DNA of 13,667 nucleotides from Rickettsiales bacterium (GCA_947441895.1 CANEUT010000029.1:1-13667); one strand, 5' to 3'. Positions 7,740 to 13,667 are shown, numbered from the stretch's first letter. The notes: generated from the sequence alone by a model not told the origin. Translations and numbers: made by a program.

Positions 7740-8543
7740 TTAGCTTGTGACAGATTTTTGTGCGTTACGCCAGAGCGATAATACGCTATCCACCGTCCGC
7801 GCTTGGCCAACGGTCACCTGATAGCTGGAAAAACGCGCCGAATGAATGTCTGGAATGCCCTTATCGCGGTAGGAAATGGCTTTCACCAAGTCTTTCTGGG
7901 GTGCCAAACGGCGTGCCACTTCTGCATAGCTGACGTCTTCGCTGCCCGAAATTTGCTGAATGCCAACGCGCTTTTCCTGACCCATTTGCACCAGCGCTGC
8001 CACCACATCATCAATCCACACGGGGGCAAGGCTCATATCCGCGAAGGCTTCCGCCGCCTCGCCTTTCGCCCAACCGGCAAACCAACCATCAAACAGCGGC
8101 ATTTCCGGCGCCATCACTTTGCTGAGGCGCAGCACGGCGCAATGGTCATGCGCGTTGCACCATTCCTCAACCACCACTTTCTGGCGGCCATATTCATTTA
8201 AGGGGCTGGTGGGCGCATTGGCTTCAATGAATGGCTTGGAACCATCGAACACCTGATTGGTGGAAAGGAACACGCAGTGGGTGCCATTCTGCTGCAATTT
8301 TTCCAGCAGCTTGATGGTTTGTGTTACGTTGATGTGGGCAGTACCCGCCGGATCGCTCTCGCACTGGTTCATGCGCGCCAATGCGGCGCAAAAAAACACA
8401 ACATCGAACCCTGTTGCATCGGGCCAGGTGGCTTCATCCGCAAGGTCAAACCCACGCGAGCGTGACCATACGGTGGCATTCGGCAAATGCTTGGCGAGCG
8501 CACCACCCACCAGCCCCGCACCAATGATAAGTGGATGTTTCAT
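7740..8543 (-). CDS. RmlD-like NAD(P)-dependent sugar reductase/epimerase (extended SDR)
   Basis: The 267-residue protein has a Rossmann N-terminus, MKHPLIIGAGLVGG, with the glycine motif at 8-14. It has FFCAALARMNQCESDP near 50-65, a typical RmlD-family loop, then FLSTNQVFDG (92-101) and YGRQK with Tyr118 and Lys122 as the catalytic pair. This is the plan of dTDP-4-dehydrorhamnose reductase and related enzymes that reduce a 4-keto nucleotide sugar. It is slightly shorter than true RmlD (about 290-300), and the other rml genes are absent here, so dTDP-rhamnose synthesis is not shown. A related keto-sugar reduction in this pathway is more likely. The start has no clear Shine-Dalgarno sequence; the space before it is filled by a palindromic element ending 14 bases away. 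Confidence 0.87.
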   Translation of the reverse strand: MKHPLIIGAGLVGGALAKHLPNATVWSRSRGFDLADEATWPDATGFDVVFFCAALARMNQCESDPAGTAHINVTQTIKLLEKLQQNGTHCVFLSTNQVFDGSKPFIEANAPTSPLNEYGRQKVVVEEWCNAHDHCAVLRLSKVMAPEMPLFDGWFAGWAKGEAAEAFADMSLAPVWIDDVVAALVQMGQEKRVGIQQISGSEDVSYAEVARRLAPQKDLVKAISYRDKGIPDIHSARFSSYQVTVGQARTVDSVLSLWRNAQKSVTS

Positions 8544-8557
8544 ACATGCAGCCCACG

Positions 8558-8677
8558 AAATTCATTTTGGCAAAAAAGCGCGAAGCGATGGATACCGAGA
8601 AAAAGAAGTGTACATTTTAGTACATGACTTTTTGGAGGAGGTTCCATCGCAAGTAGGTTTGAAGCCAAAGTGAATTT
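8558..8677. repeat. 120-base imperfect palindrome A between methyltransferase and reductase genes
   Basis: The arms are nested about one centre near 8617. Pairing segments are 8558-8571 with 8664-8677 (14 pairs, one being G-T), 8585-8592 with 8643-8650 (GCGATGGA/TCCATCGC), 8594-8596 with 8640-8642, 8600-8605 with 8628-8633 (AAAAAG/CTTTTT), and 8609-8613 with 8620-8624 (TGTAC/GTACA) around a six-base loop. The unpaired stretches between the outer two stems are 13 bases on each side. The element fills the gap of 132 bases, its right arm covering two bases of the upstream stop codon. As RNA it would fold into one long hairpin. It has no terminal U tract, so a simple intrinsic terminator is unlikely. 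Confidence 0.75.
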
Positions 8678-9338
8678 ATTCAAAATAAATGAAGCCATAA
8701 TCGCCGGTATAGCCCCATTCCTTATAAAGGAATGCCCAGCCTTCCGGCCGGAAGAACGACTCGCAGGTGAGCTGCCAGTAAAGCAAATTCGCCTTCTCGG
8801 CCTCATTGCGATAGCTTTCCACGCACAGCCATTTTTTGTCTTTGCCCACGCGCTCCATTTCCTTCACGGCGAGCTTCAGCTCATCAATTTTCAGGTTGTG
8901 AAACGTGTTGATGGAATAGACAAAATCAAAGTAATTGTCAGGATATGGCAGTTTGGTGCAGTTGCCTTGGGTCAGGAACGGGCGAGTTTCTTCTTTCGCG
9001 TTATCAATCCCATAGTGCGAAATATCGAAGCCAGCGATTTCCACGCCCTGCACGGCATTGGTGAATTCAAACAGCAGAAACGCTTTGCCGCAGCCGATAT
9101 CGAGAATTTTATCGCCCGCTTTCAGGCCATAATGCGCCGCAATATCGTTCGCCACCGACAGCCAGCGGCCGTCATATTTCATGCCGCCGTAACCATATTG
9201 GCGGTCGCCATCCCAATAATCAAAGCCCCATTCCTTGGCTTTTACGGCGCATTCGGCCTTATCGAACGAGGTCACGCGCTCAACATAATTGCGTTTGGTT
9301 TTGCTTTGGTAGGCGGCTAAAAAATCAAGCTGCTGCAT
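8676..9338 (-). CDS. Class I SAM-dependent methyltransferase (Methyltransf_11/25-like)
   Basis: The 220-residue protein has the SAM-binding motif ILDIGCGKAF at 78-87, an acidic residue in GFDIS at 103-107, and the post-motif stretch NCTKLPYPDNYFDFVYSINTFHNL (126-149), which is the usual small-molecule methyltransferase fold. ATG 9338 is preferred to an in-frame ATG at 9425. The residues in between look unrelated to the family, and a start at 9338 overlaps the end of the upstream LIC12192-type gene by 14 bases, a common coupling arrangement. The N-terminal 60 residues (WGFDYWDGDRQYGYGG) are aromatic-rich. It most likely methylates a sugar or a sugar-derived acid. A palindromic element begins at its stop codon. 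Confidence 0.87.
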   Translation of the reverse strand: MQQLDFLAAYQSKTKRNYVERVTSFDKAECAVKAKEWGFDYWDGDRQYGYGGMKYDGRWLSVANDIAAHYGLKAGDKILDIGCGKAFLLFEFTNAVQGVEIAGFDISHYGIDNAKEETRPFLTQGNCTKLPYPDNYFDFVYSINTFHNLKIDELKLAVKEMERVGKDKKWLCVESYRNEAEKANLLYWQLTCESFFRPEGWAFLYKEWGYTGDYGFIYFE

Positions 9339-9792
9339 AGTGTGTTTTGTCCCATTGTGCAAGATAGTCAAAGTCAGCTTTTTGCTGTGCTGACTGTATA
9401 TCCCACACCAGAAACAAATCTTCAACCTTCATGGCATCCGCCCAGTTATGAATCACTATACCTTCCACGGCGGTGTGAAGCTCGGCACCGCTTTCAACCA
9501 AACGGGCGTAGAGCTGAAGACGCTTTGCGCGTGATTCAGGCATCAGAAAAATGCTGTACATGGCAATGCCTTCGATCAGGTCAATCTCGTCGTGCAGAAT
9601 GCCATCAAGCACCATGGTGCAGCCGGGCATAAGGTATTCCGTGGCGGATAGCAGGAATGTCATGCCGTTTTTGGCACAATAATCACGAATGACCAGTTGC
9701 TGAATGGCCTGCGGCGCGCTGCGGCCACCCGTGTCACGCGCCGCGATGTAACCACGAAAACCGCGACGGTTTGGTATTGATGATGGGCTCAT
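9325..9792 (-). CDS. LIC12192-type sporadic carbohydrate cluster protein
   Basis: This 155-residue protein matches my memory of the 'sporadic carbohydrate cluster protein, LIC12192 family', named from Leptospira glycan loci. Features are RGYIAARDTGGRSAPQAIQQ (13-32, taken with R13), VIRDYCAKNGMTFLLSATEY (34-53), MPGCTMVLDGIL, and IEGIAMYSIFLMP (73-85). No biochemical function is known to me. The fold order (N-terminal strand, Gln-rich helix, strand, 'GIAMYS' strand, then helix and 'AELHTAVEGI') resembles the catalytic domain of serine resolvases without the nucleophile Ser or the Arg motif; this is inference. ATG 9792 is chosen because GGAG lies nine bases upstream; the longer readings begin inside a palindromic element. 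It sits directly after the 2OG oxygenase gene, a partner commonly found with this family as I recall. Confidence 0.8.
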   Translation of the reverse strand: MSPSSIPNRRGFRGYIAARDTGGRSAPQAIQQLVIRDYCAKNGMTFLLSATEYLMPGCTMVLDGILHDEIDLIEGIAMYSIFLMPESRAKRLQLYARLVESGAELHTAVEGIVIHNWADAMKVEDLFLVWDIQSAQQKADFDYLAQWDKTHYAAA

Positions 9793-9801
9793 GATGCATA
9801 T

Positions 9802-9805
9802 CTCC
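9802..9805 (-). promoter_or_regulatory. Ribosome binding site GGAG of the LIC12192-type gene
   Basis: GGAG (minus strand) lies nine bases before ATG 9792 and immediately outside the end of palindromic element B. It decides the start against the in-frame ATG codons at 9816 and 9852, which fall inside the palindrome. Confidence 0.7.
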
Positions 9806-9807
9806 AC

Positions 9808-9927
9808 GAAAAACATTTGTATGCGACAAGTTCTAGGAGTTTTGGCGCACAAGGAAGGCGCGTAGCAGCGCTACGAAACTGACTGAGCACCAAAACGACG
9901 ACGAAATTGGCCATAGAAATGTTTTTC
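9808..9927. repeat. 120-base imperfect palindrome B between oxygenase and LIC12192-type genes
   Basis: Outer arms GAAAAACATTT (9808-9818) and AAATGTTTTTC (9917-9927) are perfect 11-base inverted repeats. Inside are TATG/CATA (9820-9823 with 9912-9915), GTTTTGG/CCAAAAC (9839-9845 with 9890-9896), short GC and CA/TG pairs, and a central hairpin CGTAGC-AGC-GCTACG (9861-9875). All share a centre near 9868. The element fills the gap of 134 bases, touches the last base of the oxygenase stop codon and ends 15 bases before the next ATG. It has the same length and placement as element A. Confidence 0.75.
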
Positions 9928-10790
9928 TATTCCTTAAAGCCGGTCGGCAGCTGATAGCGCAAGCCCAAACGGGTGGTGGGGCGCAGTGTAATCGGCTCAA
10001 AAAACTCACCGAGTTTTTTATCGGCATAGGGGCTGAGCACGCTTTTGAAACGGCAGTTGGATGACCAACGGGTCTCTGGCTCAATATTCACGCGGTTGCC
10101 ATGCATAATGTTCTGCGTGAAAATCATCGCCTTGCCATAAGGCACATCCATGAATGGCGCATCGGCCGCAATGTGATTGTACAAGTCATCGGCGGTTTTG
10201 TCTTTCAGCTCGGCCAGTTTGCTTTGCACGCGCTCATCGGCCTCGGCATTACAGAAATACATGGATTTGGTTTTGTAGCAGCTGACATAGGGCACCCACA
10301 ACACTACCTCATAAGGCGAATCACCCGACCACACATCGGAATGCAGCGGCAGCAGCGAGCTGGTGTCATCGGGCAGCTGAATGCTGAGGTTCACCCCGCG
10401 CTGCATGGCCAGTTCGTTGCCTACCAGCGTGGCCAGCGCATTGGCCGCCAGCGAGTAATAGGCCTCGCGGTACCAGGTTTCTTTTTTCATCGCGCTGATG
10501 ATGGTGAGGCGGAAGCTGTTCAGCTCCTCCACCGATACATGGCGGTGCGCCGCGTTCAAGAATGCTTCCGCATCTGCGGGCTTCGGCAGCTTCAGCAGCG
10601 ATGCAGCGGTTTCCGCCAGAAATTGCTGCATGCGGTCAAGCGCGGCTTTGTTCTCAACATCAATGGTGACGATGCCATTTTTCAGGAACTCTTCAATCAA
10701 TGGCCGTTCCGCTGCTGGGAAGAAAGCGTTGGTAGCCGACTGCTCTTCGGCGAGTTGCACGAGGCTTAAGCTGCTGCGTTTAGTTGACAT
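9927..10790 (-). CDS. 2-oxoglutarate/Fe(II)-dependent oxygenase of the sporadic carbohydrate cluster type
   Basis: The 287-residue protein carries the facial triad of the double-stranded beta-helix oxygenases. His150-Ser-Asp152 is in LPLHSDVWSG, distal His230 is in QNIMHGN, and the likely 2-oxoglutarate-binding Arg241 is in PETRWSSNCRF. The spacing fits PhyH-like or clavaminate-like small-molecule hydroxylases. The downstream neighbour is an LIC12192-type protein, which supports assignment to the oxygenase family I recall as 'sporadic carbohydrate cluster 2OG-Fe(II) oxygenase'. It would hydroxylate or desaturate a sugar or sugar-linked group, consuming O2 and 2-oxoglutarate. ATG 10790 has GAGGGA eight bases upstream and overlaps the transketolase C-subunit gene by 25 bases, so the two are translationally coupled. 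Confidence 0.87.
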   Translation of the reverse strand: MSTKRSSLSLVQLAEEQSATNAFFPAAERPLIEEFLKNGIVTIDVENKAALDRMQQFLAETAASLLKLPKPADAEAFLNAAHRHVSVEELNSFRLTIISAMKKETWYREAYYSLAANALATLVGNELAMQRGVNLSIQLPDDTSSLLPLHSDVWSGDSPYEVVLWVPYVSCYKTKSMYFCNAEADERVQSKLAELKDKTADDLYNHIAADAPFMDVPYGKAMIFTQNIMHGNRVNIEPETRWSSNCRFKSVLSPYADKKLGEFFEPITLRPTTRLGLRYQLPTGFKE

Positions 10791-11734
10791 GATGTGTTTC
10801 CCTCAACTCGTGTTTTAATGCGCGCCGCAATCTGGTCACCCATCAACCCGTAGGTGCGCATCAGGTCATCCTGACCACCATAATGCTTGGCGAAAACATC
10901 ATCGATGCCAAGACGCATGAGCGGTGCGTGACGCACATCGTTATCCGCAAATGTCTCAGCGATCAAACTACCTAGGCCACCAGCGAGGATATGTTCCTCC
11001 ACGGTGGTCACGAACGATGCTTCGTTTGCGTAATGCAGCACGGCTTCCACATCGAGCGGTTTAATGGTGTGCAGGTGAAGCACGCGCGTTGCAATCCCTT
11101 GCGATTCCAGCAGTTCAGCCGCAACCAGCGACTGCGTGGTGCCAATGCCGGTGCTGATGATGAGCACAGGTTTTTTGGCGCCAGCGGTTGCGTCTTTCAG
11201 CAGAATGGCTTTGCCGAAGGTGAAGCCGAGCTCTGGCTTGCTCACCACTTTATCACCACCCTTTGCAAGGCGGATATAGATGGGCTGCGGCACATCAAGC
11301 GTGGTGCGCATCATACGTTCCATTTCTTCCGCGTCACTGGCGGCGAACACGGTCATGTTCGGCAACGCGCGCATAATGGCAATGTCTTCAATGGCCAAGT
11401 GGGTGGGCCCAAGCGGCGCATAGACCAAACCGCCGCCGTTGGAAATGAGGCGAATGGGTAGTTTGTGCATGCAGGCATCCACCGCCACTTGTTCGTAGCA
11501 GCGACGGGTGTTGAAGGTGGCGATGGTGTTTACATAGGGAATGTAACCGCGCAGCGCTAGACCAGCGGCCATGCCAATCACGTTGGCTTCGGAAATGCCT
11601 TCCATGAAGTAGCGATCGGGAAATTCGCGCTGCATGTCGGACAGCAAGCCGGGGCTGAGGTCGGAGCCAATAAACACCACTCGCGGATCTTTCTTCGCGA
11701 GTTCATAGACCATATCAATACAACGTTTACGCAT
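10766..11734 (-). CDS. Transketolase C-terminal subunit (pyrimidine-binding and C-terminal domains)
   Basis: The 322-residue protein forms the second half of a two-subunit, thiamine diphosphate-dependent transketolase. The catalytic Glu49 lies in MEGISEANVIGMAAGLAL, which contacts the cofactor pyrimidine ring; further on is GGLVYAPLGPTHLAIEDIA, the central family block, and a C-terminal domain with LHTIKPLDVEAV and EEHILAGGLGS. ATG 11734 is chosen because AAGGAG (11740-11745) lies five bases upstream; a GTG at 11740 overlaps that site and is rejected. It follows the N subunit by 58 bases. Split transketolases in glycan loci are thought to move a two-carbon ketol unit in unusual sugar synthesis rather than to serve the pentose phosphate pathway; that role is inferred here from context. 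Confidence 0.93.
   Translation of the reverse strand: MRKRCIDMVYELAKKDPRVVFIGSDLSPGLLSDMQREFPDRYFMEGISEANVIGMAAGLALRGYIPYVNTIATFNTRRCYEQVAVDACMHKLPIRLISNGGGLVYAPLGPTHLAIEDIAIMRALPNMTVFAASDAEEMERMMRTTLDVPQPIYIRLAKGGDKVVSKPELGFTFGKAILLKDATAGAKKPVLIISTGIGTTQSLVAAELLESQGIATRVLHLHTIKPLDVEAVLHYANEASFVTTVEEHILAGGLGSLIAETFADNDVRHAPLMRLGIDDVFAKHYGGQDDLMRTYGLMGDQIAARIKTRVEGNTSCQLNAAA
10799..10804 (-). promoter_or_regulatory. Ribosome binding site GAGGGA of the oxygenase gene
   Basis: GAGGGA lies eight bases before ATG 10790 and inside the 3' end of the transketolase C-subunit gene. It supports the start that produces the 25-base gene overlap. Confidence 0.6.
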
Positions 11735-11739
11735 GTTCA

Positions 11740-11745
11740 CTCCTT
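11740..11745 (-). promoter_or_regulatory. Ribosome binding site AAGGAG deciding the transketolase C-subunit start
   Basis: AAGGAG is five bases before ATG 11734, the strongest Shine-Dalgarno sequence in the window. Its last base is the first base of the competing GTG at 11740, so that GTG cannot be the start. Confidence 0.8.
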
Positions 11746-11750
11746 ATTAA

Positions 11751-11772
11751 CCACTCGCTTTTGCGTGAGTGG
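11751..11772. other. Hairpin between the transketolase subunit genes
   Basis: CCACTCGC and GTGAGTGG form an eight-pair stem (one G-T) around a six-base loop. On the minus-strand mRNA it sits five bases upstream of the AAGGAG site of the C subunit. The U-rich run lies before the hairpin on that strand, so it is not an intrinsic terminator for the operon. A role in mRNA processing, stability or ribosome access between the two subunits is possible. Confidence 0.5.
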
Positions 11773-11792
11773 AAAAATTTAAAAATCCTTAT

Positions 11793-12635
11793 TTATGCTG
11801 CGAATGCTTTATCCATTTTTTCGAAAACGTCGGGCTTCATGCTCGACTGGTGATGCCATTTTGGATCGTTCTCGGCGAAGTCGAGGCCTTTGCCTTTCAC
11901 CGTGTGGCAGATGATGGCCAACGGCTGGGTTGGGTTGGCGCGTGGTGCCAGTGCGGCACGCAATGCATCGCAATCATGCCCATCCACCTCGATGGTTTCA
12001 AACCCGAAAGCGCGCCATTTGTCGGTCAGCGGCTCAAGGTCCATAATGTCACGCGTGAAGCCCGATGATTGCACTTTGTTGTAATCGACCATGGCCACCA
12101 GGTTGGTGAGCTTGTGTTTGTTGGCGCTCATCGCGGCTTCCCATACGGAGCCTTCGTTGATTTCGCCATCACCCATGGCCACGAATACGCGGCTGCTCAG
12201 TTTTTTAGCGCGGGCGGCAAGTGCCATGCCCACGCCAATGGAAAGCCCGTGGCCCAGCGCACCGGTCGATGCTTCCACGCCGGGCACTTTGTTGGCATCG
12301 GGGTGACCACCCAGAATGCCATCGGTGCGGCAGAATTTATCCATCTCTTCTTCGGGGAAGTAGCCGTGGTCGGCCAGAATGGCATATTGCGCAATACAGC
12401 CGTGGCCCTTGCTGAGAAGGAACACATCGCGCTCTTCCCATTTTGGATTTTTAGGGTCGTGCTTCAACACGTCATCGTAAAGCACGCGCACAATTTCAAT
12501 CAGCGAAAGCGTGGAACCGATATGGCCACGATTGCCACCTTTCAACATGCGCACCATCAGGCGGCGCAAATGCAGCGAACGCTCATCAAGCTTCGGCGTG
12601 TTATAGGGCGGGTGAAGATTTTCTACATGCGGCAT
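11793..12635 (-). CDS. Transketolase N-terminal subunit (thiamine diphosphate-binding domain)
   Basis: This 280-residue protein is the diphosphate-binding half of a split transketolase. The thiamine diphosphate motif runs from GDG (155-157, MGDGEINEGS) to Asn186 in VAMVDYNKVQ. Also present are GHIGSTLS (38-45), LLSKGHGCIAQYA (73-85), STGALGHGLSIGVGMA (123-138) and VKGKGLDFAEN (246-256), all family hallmarks. Length is normal for the N subunit. ATG 12635 is the natural start, with a weak GAGA-type site upstream; the phosphotransferase gene ends 29 bases before it. With the C subunit it should form the active site at the interface. Because it is part of a glycan operon, it most likely makes a dedicated sugar precursor. 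Confidence 0.93.
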   Translation of the reverse strand: MPHVENLHPPYNTPKLDERSLHLRRLMVRMLKGGNRGHIGSTLSLIEIVRVLYDDVLKHDPKNPKWEERDVFLLSKGHGCIAQYAILADHGYFPEEEMDKFCRTDGILGGHPDANKVPGVEASTGALGHGLSIGVGMALAARAKKLSSRVFVAMGDGEINEGSVWEAAMSANKHKLTNLVAMVDYNKVQSSGFTRDIMDLEPLTDKWRAFGFETIEVDGHDCDALRAALAPRANPTQPLAIICHTVKGKGLDFAENDPKWHHQSSMKPDVFEKMDKAFAA

Positions 12636-12664
12636 AATATTACTTTCTCTCGTTCGTCATTTTA

Positions 12665-13667
12665 CTACGCCGCGCTGGGGCGGGTTTTGTTCAGCTCAGC
12701 AACCAAGGCGAGCGCCGGATGGCTTAACATCGCTTCAGCTTTGGCCAGTTGCACTTGTTTTTTACTTGCCCAAGCCGCGTCATCGCTTTCGGCGACGGCC
12801 GCCGCGAAAGCACGATTACTGCGCTTTTCAGGCAAGAACTCGTTACATAAGATAAGCGCCCACCGCAACGAAAATAATGGCAAAAACGCCTGTAAACGCG
12901 TGGTAAATAGCTCGTCGGCGGCAAAAACCTGATTCAGGCGCTGCGACAAACGGTCAAGGCATGCCGGGCTCAAGGCGTGGCCGGGGTGCAAAACCGTGTC
13001 GGCCACCAGCTTCACCGGATCATCCCAGCCGAAATATTCAAAATCGATAAACGCAAGCGTTCCATCGGCTTTTTTCAGGATGTTATGGAAGCCAAAATCA
13101 GCGGGAATGAGGCAGCGTTTGGCGGCAGACAACTCGCTTTGCGCGTTGGCATAGGTAGCGTTTGCGGCACTCACTCGCTGCTGCCAGGCGCTGGCGAAGG
13201 GGCCAGCTAGGAATTGCTGCAACTGCGGTTCTGTTTCCGCCACTTCGCGCAGACGGTCGACCCGGCGAGTAATCTGGCTAATGAGCTCGGTAAGCGACAG
13301 GCATGCTTCCGCTGCGAGGGGGAAATTGCTTGCGCCATCAGCACGGCTTAACCGTGGCAAATGTGCGATAAAATCGCAGGCACCATCCACATCGGCGAGC
13401 GCGATATCGTTGGGCAACTGGCCATCCAACCAGTCATACAGCGCGAAACGGTCGGCATGGCCATGCACACGCGGCACACCCGCAATGCCATGTTCACCCA
13501 TGAATTTCAGCGAAGCGATTTCAACACCCAGACGGTCGCGCCCGGCTGGTGCAGCGGGTGGATAATATTTCAGGGCAAAAACAGCGTCGCCCGCTTCCAC
13601 TCGATAGATGCGGCTGTTGCCGCCACTGGCCGCATGGGTGAGCGCGGTGATGGGCTTGCCCACCAGC
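12665..13667 (-). CDS. APH/choline-kinase-like phosphotransferase (5' end at or beyond the window edge)
   Basis: At least 333 residues of a protein-kinase-like small-molecule kinase are visible. The N-lobe begins with SGGNSRIYRV and the ATP-binding Lys32 in FALKYY (numbered from a GTG at 13663). The catalytic loop reads IPADFGFHNI with Asp189 and Asn194, and the metal-binding Asp207 is in AFIDFEYFGW. The usual His-Gly before the catalytic Asp is Pro-Ala, a deviation. The frame stays open to the window edge and the GTG has no visible ribosome site, so the true start is probably further right. This class phosphorylates sugars, aminoglycosides or choline. As the first visible gene of the run, it may phosphorylate a sugar used by the transketolase; the substrate is not shown. 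Confidence 0.8.
   Translation of the reverse strand, partial: LVGKPITALTHAASGGNSRIYRVEAGDAVFALKYYPPAAPAGRDRLGVEIASLKFMGEHGIAGVPRVHGHADRFALYDWLDGQLPNDIALADVDGACDFIAHLPRLSRADGASNFPLAAEACLSLTELISQITRRVDRLREVAETEPQLQQFLAGPFASAWQQRVSAANATYANAQSELSAAKRCLIPADFGFHNILKKADGTLAFIDFEYFGWDDPVKLVADTVLHPGHALSPACLDRLSQRLNQVFAADELFTTRLQAFLPLFSLRWALILCNEFLPEKRSNRAFAAAVAESDDAAWASKKQVQLAKAEAMLSHPALALVAELNKTRPSAA

Noticed and set aside
7740..8543. True dTDP-4-dehydrorhamnose reductase of a rhamnose pathway
   Set aside because: No rmlA, rmlB or rmlC is in the window and the protein is short, so only an RmlD-like reductase can be claimed.
8670..9320. 216-residue plus-strand reading frame following GGAGGAGG at 8634-8641
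   Set aside because: It is antisense to a clear methyltransferase gene; the purine run belongs to palindrome A and is about 30 bases from the GTG start, too far for a ribosome site.
9793..9852. Longer N-terminus for the LIC12192-type protein (ATG at 9816 or 9852)
   Set aside because: The extra residues come from palindrome B and do not resemble the family start; GGAG supports ATG 9792.
10101..10769. 222-residue plus-strand reading frame
   Set aside because: It is fully antisense to the 2OG oxygenase, whose metal-binding triad is clear.
12069..12932. 287-residue plus-strand reading frame
   Set aside because: It is antisense across the transketolase N-subunit and phosphotransferase genes and has no recognisable protein features.

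Overview
The window is a dense surface-polysaccharide locus from a Gram-negative bacterium. Base composition is moderate, a little above 50% GC by eye, and intergenic gaps are very short. The TTGAC / TATGGT type promoter and the protein styles suggest an alphaproteobacterium, but that placement is an inference from style and not from a marker gene. I see no rRNA, tRNA, CRISPR array, transposase or integrase. No stretch longer than about 135 bases lacks a gene.

Left part (1-5563). A polytopic membrane protein of unknown role enters from the left edge on the plus strand. It meets a minus-strand SAM methyltransferase with a coiled-coil-like N-terminus, and their stop codons overlap at CTAG. That methyltransferase is divergent from a plus-strand run: a sugar O-acyltransferase (acyltransferase-3 family), an ABC-2 polysaccharide-export permease and its ATPase. 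The divergent region (2762-2880) holds a clear promoter for the methyltransferase and a promoter that would make the acyltransferase mRNA leaderless.

Right part (5560-13667). Nine genes lie in one minus-strand run, reading from the right edge leftwards: an APH/choline-kinase-like phosphotransferase (5' end beyond the window), a split transketolase (N and C subunits), a 2-oxoglutarate/Fe(II) oxygenase, a small LIC12192-type 'sporadic carbohydrate cluster' protein, a class I methyltransferase, an RmlD-like NAD(P)-dependent reductase, a GT2 glycosyltransferase and an L-2-hydroxyglutarate oxidase-like flavoprotein. Several pairs overlap by 14-25 bases or are 2 bases apart, which indicates translational coupling. 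The run ends against the ABC ATPase gene with stops overlapping at TTAA.

As a system, the minus-strand run looks like a pathway for an unusual, probably chain-elongated or branched and oxidised sugar, or a glycan substituent. The steps suggested are kinase, two-carbon ketol transfer, hydroxylation, reduction, methylation and glycosyl transfer. The plus-strand genes would acylate a glycan and export it through an ABC-dependent route. The product and the order of steps are inferred.

The most unexpected non-coding signal is a pair of imperfect palindromes, each 120 bases long, that fill two intergenic gaps of nearly equal size (132 and 134 bases) inside the minus-strand run. Both begin at the stop codon of the upstream gene and end 14-15 bases before the next start, and they share a boundary sequence. 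They look like members of one palindromic intergenic element family.
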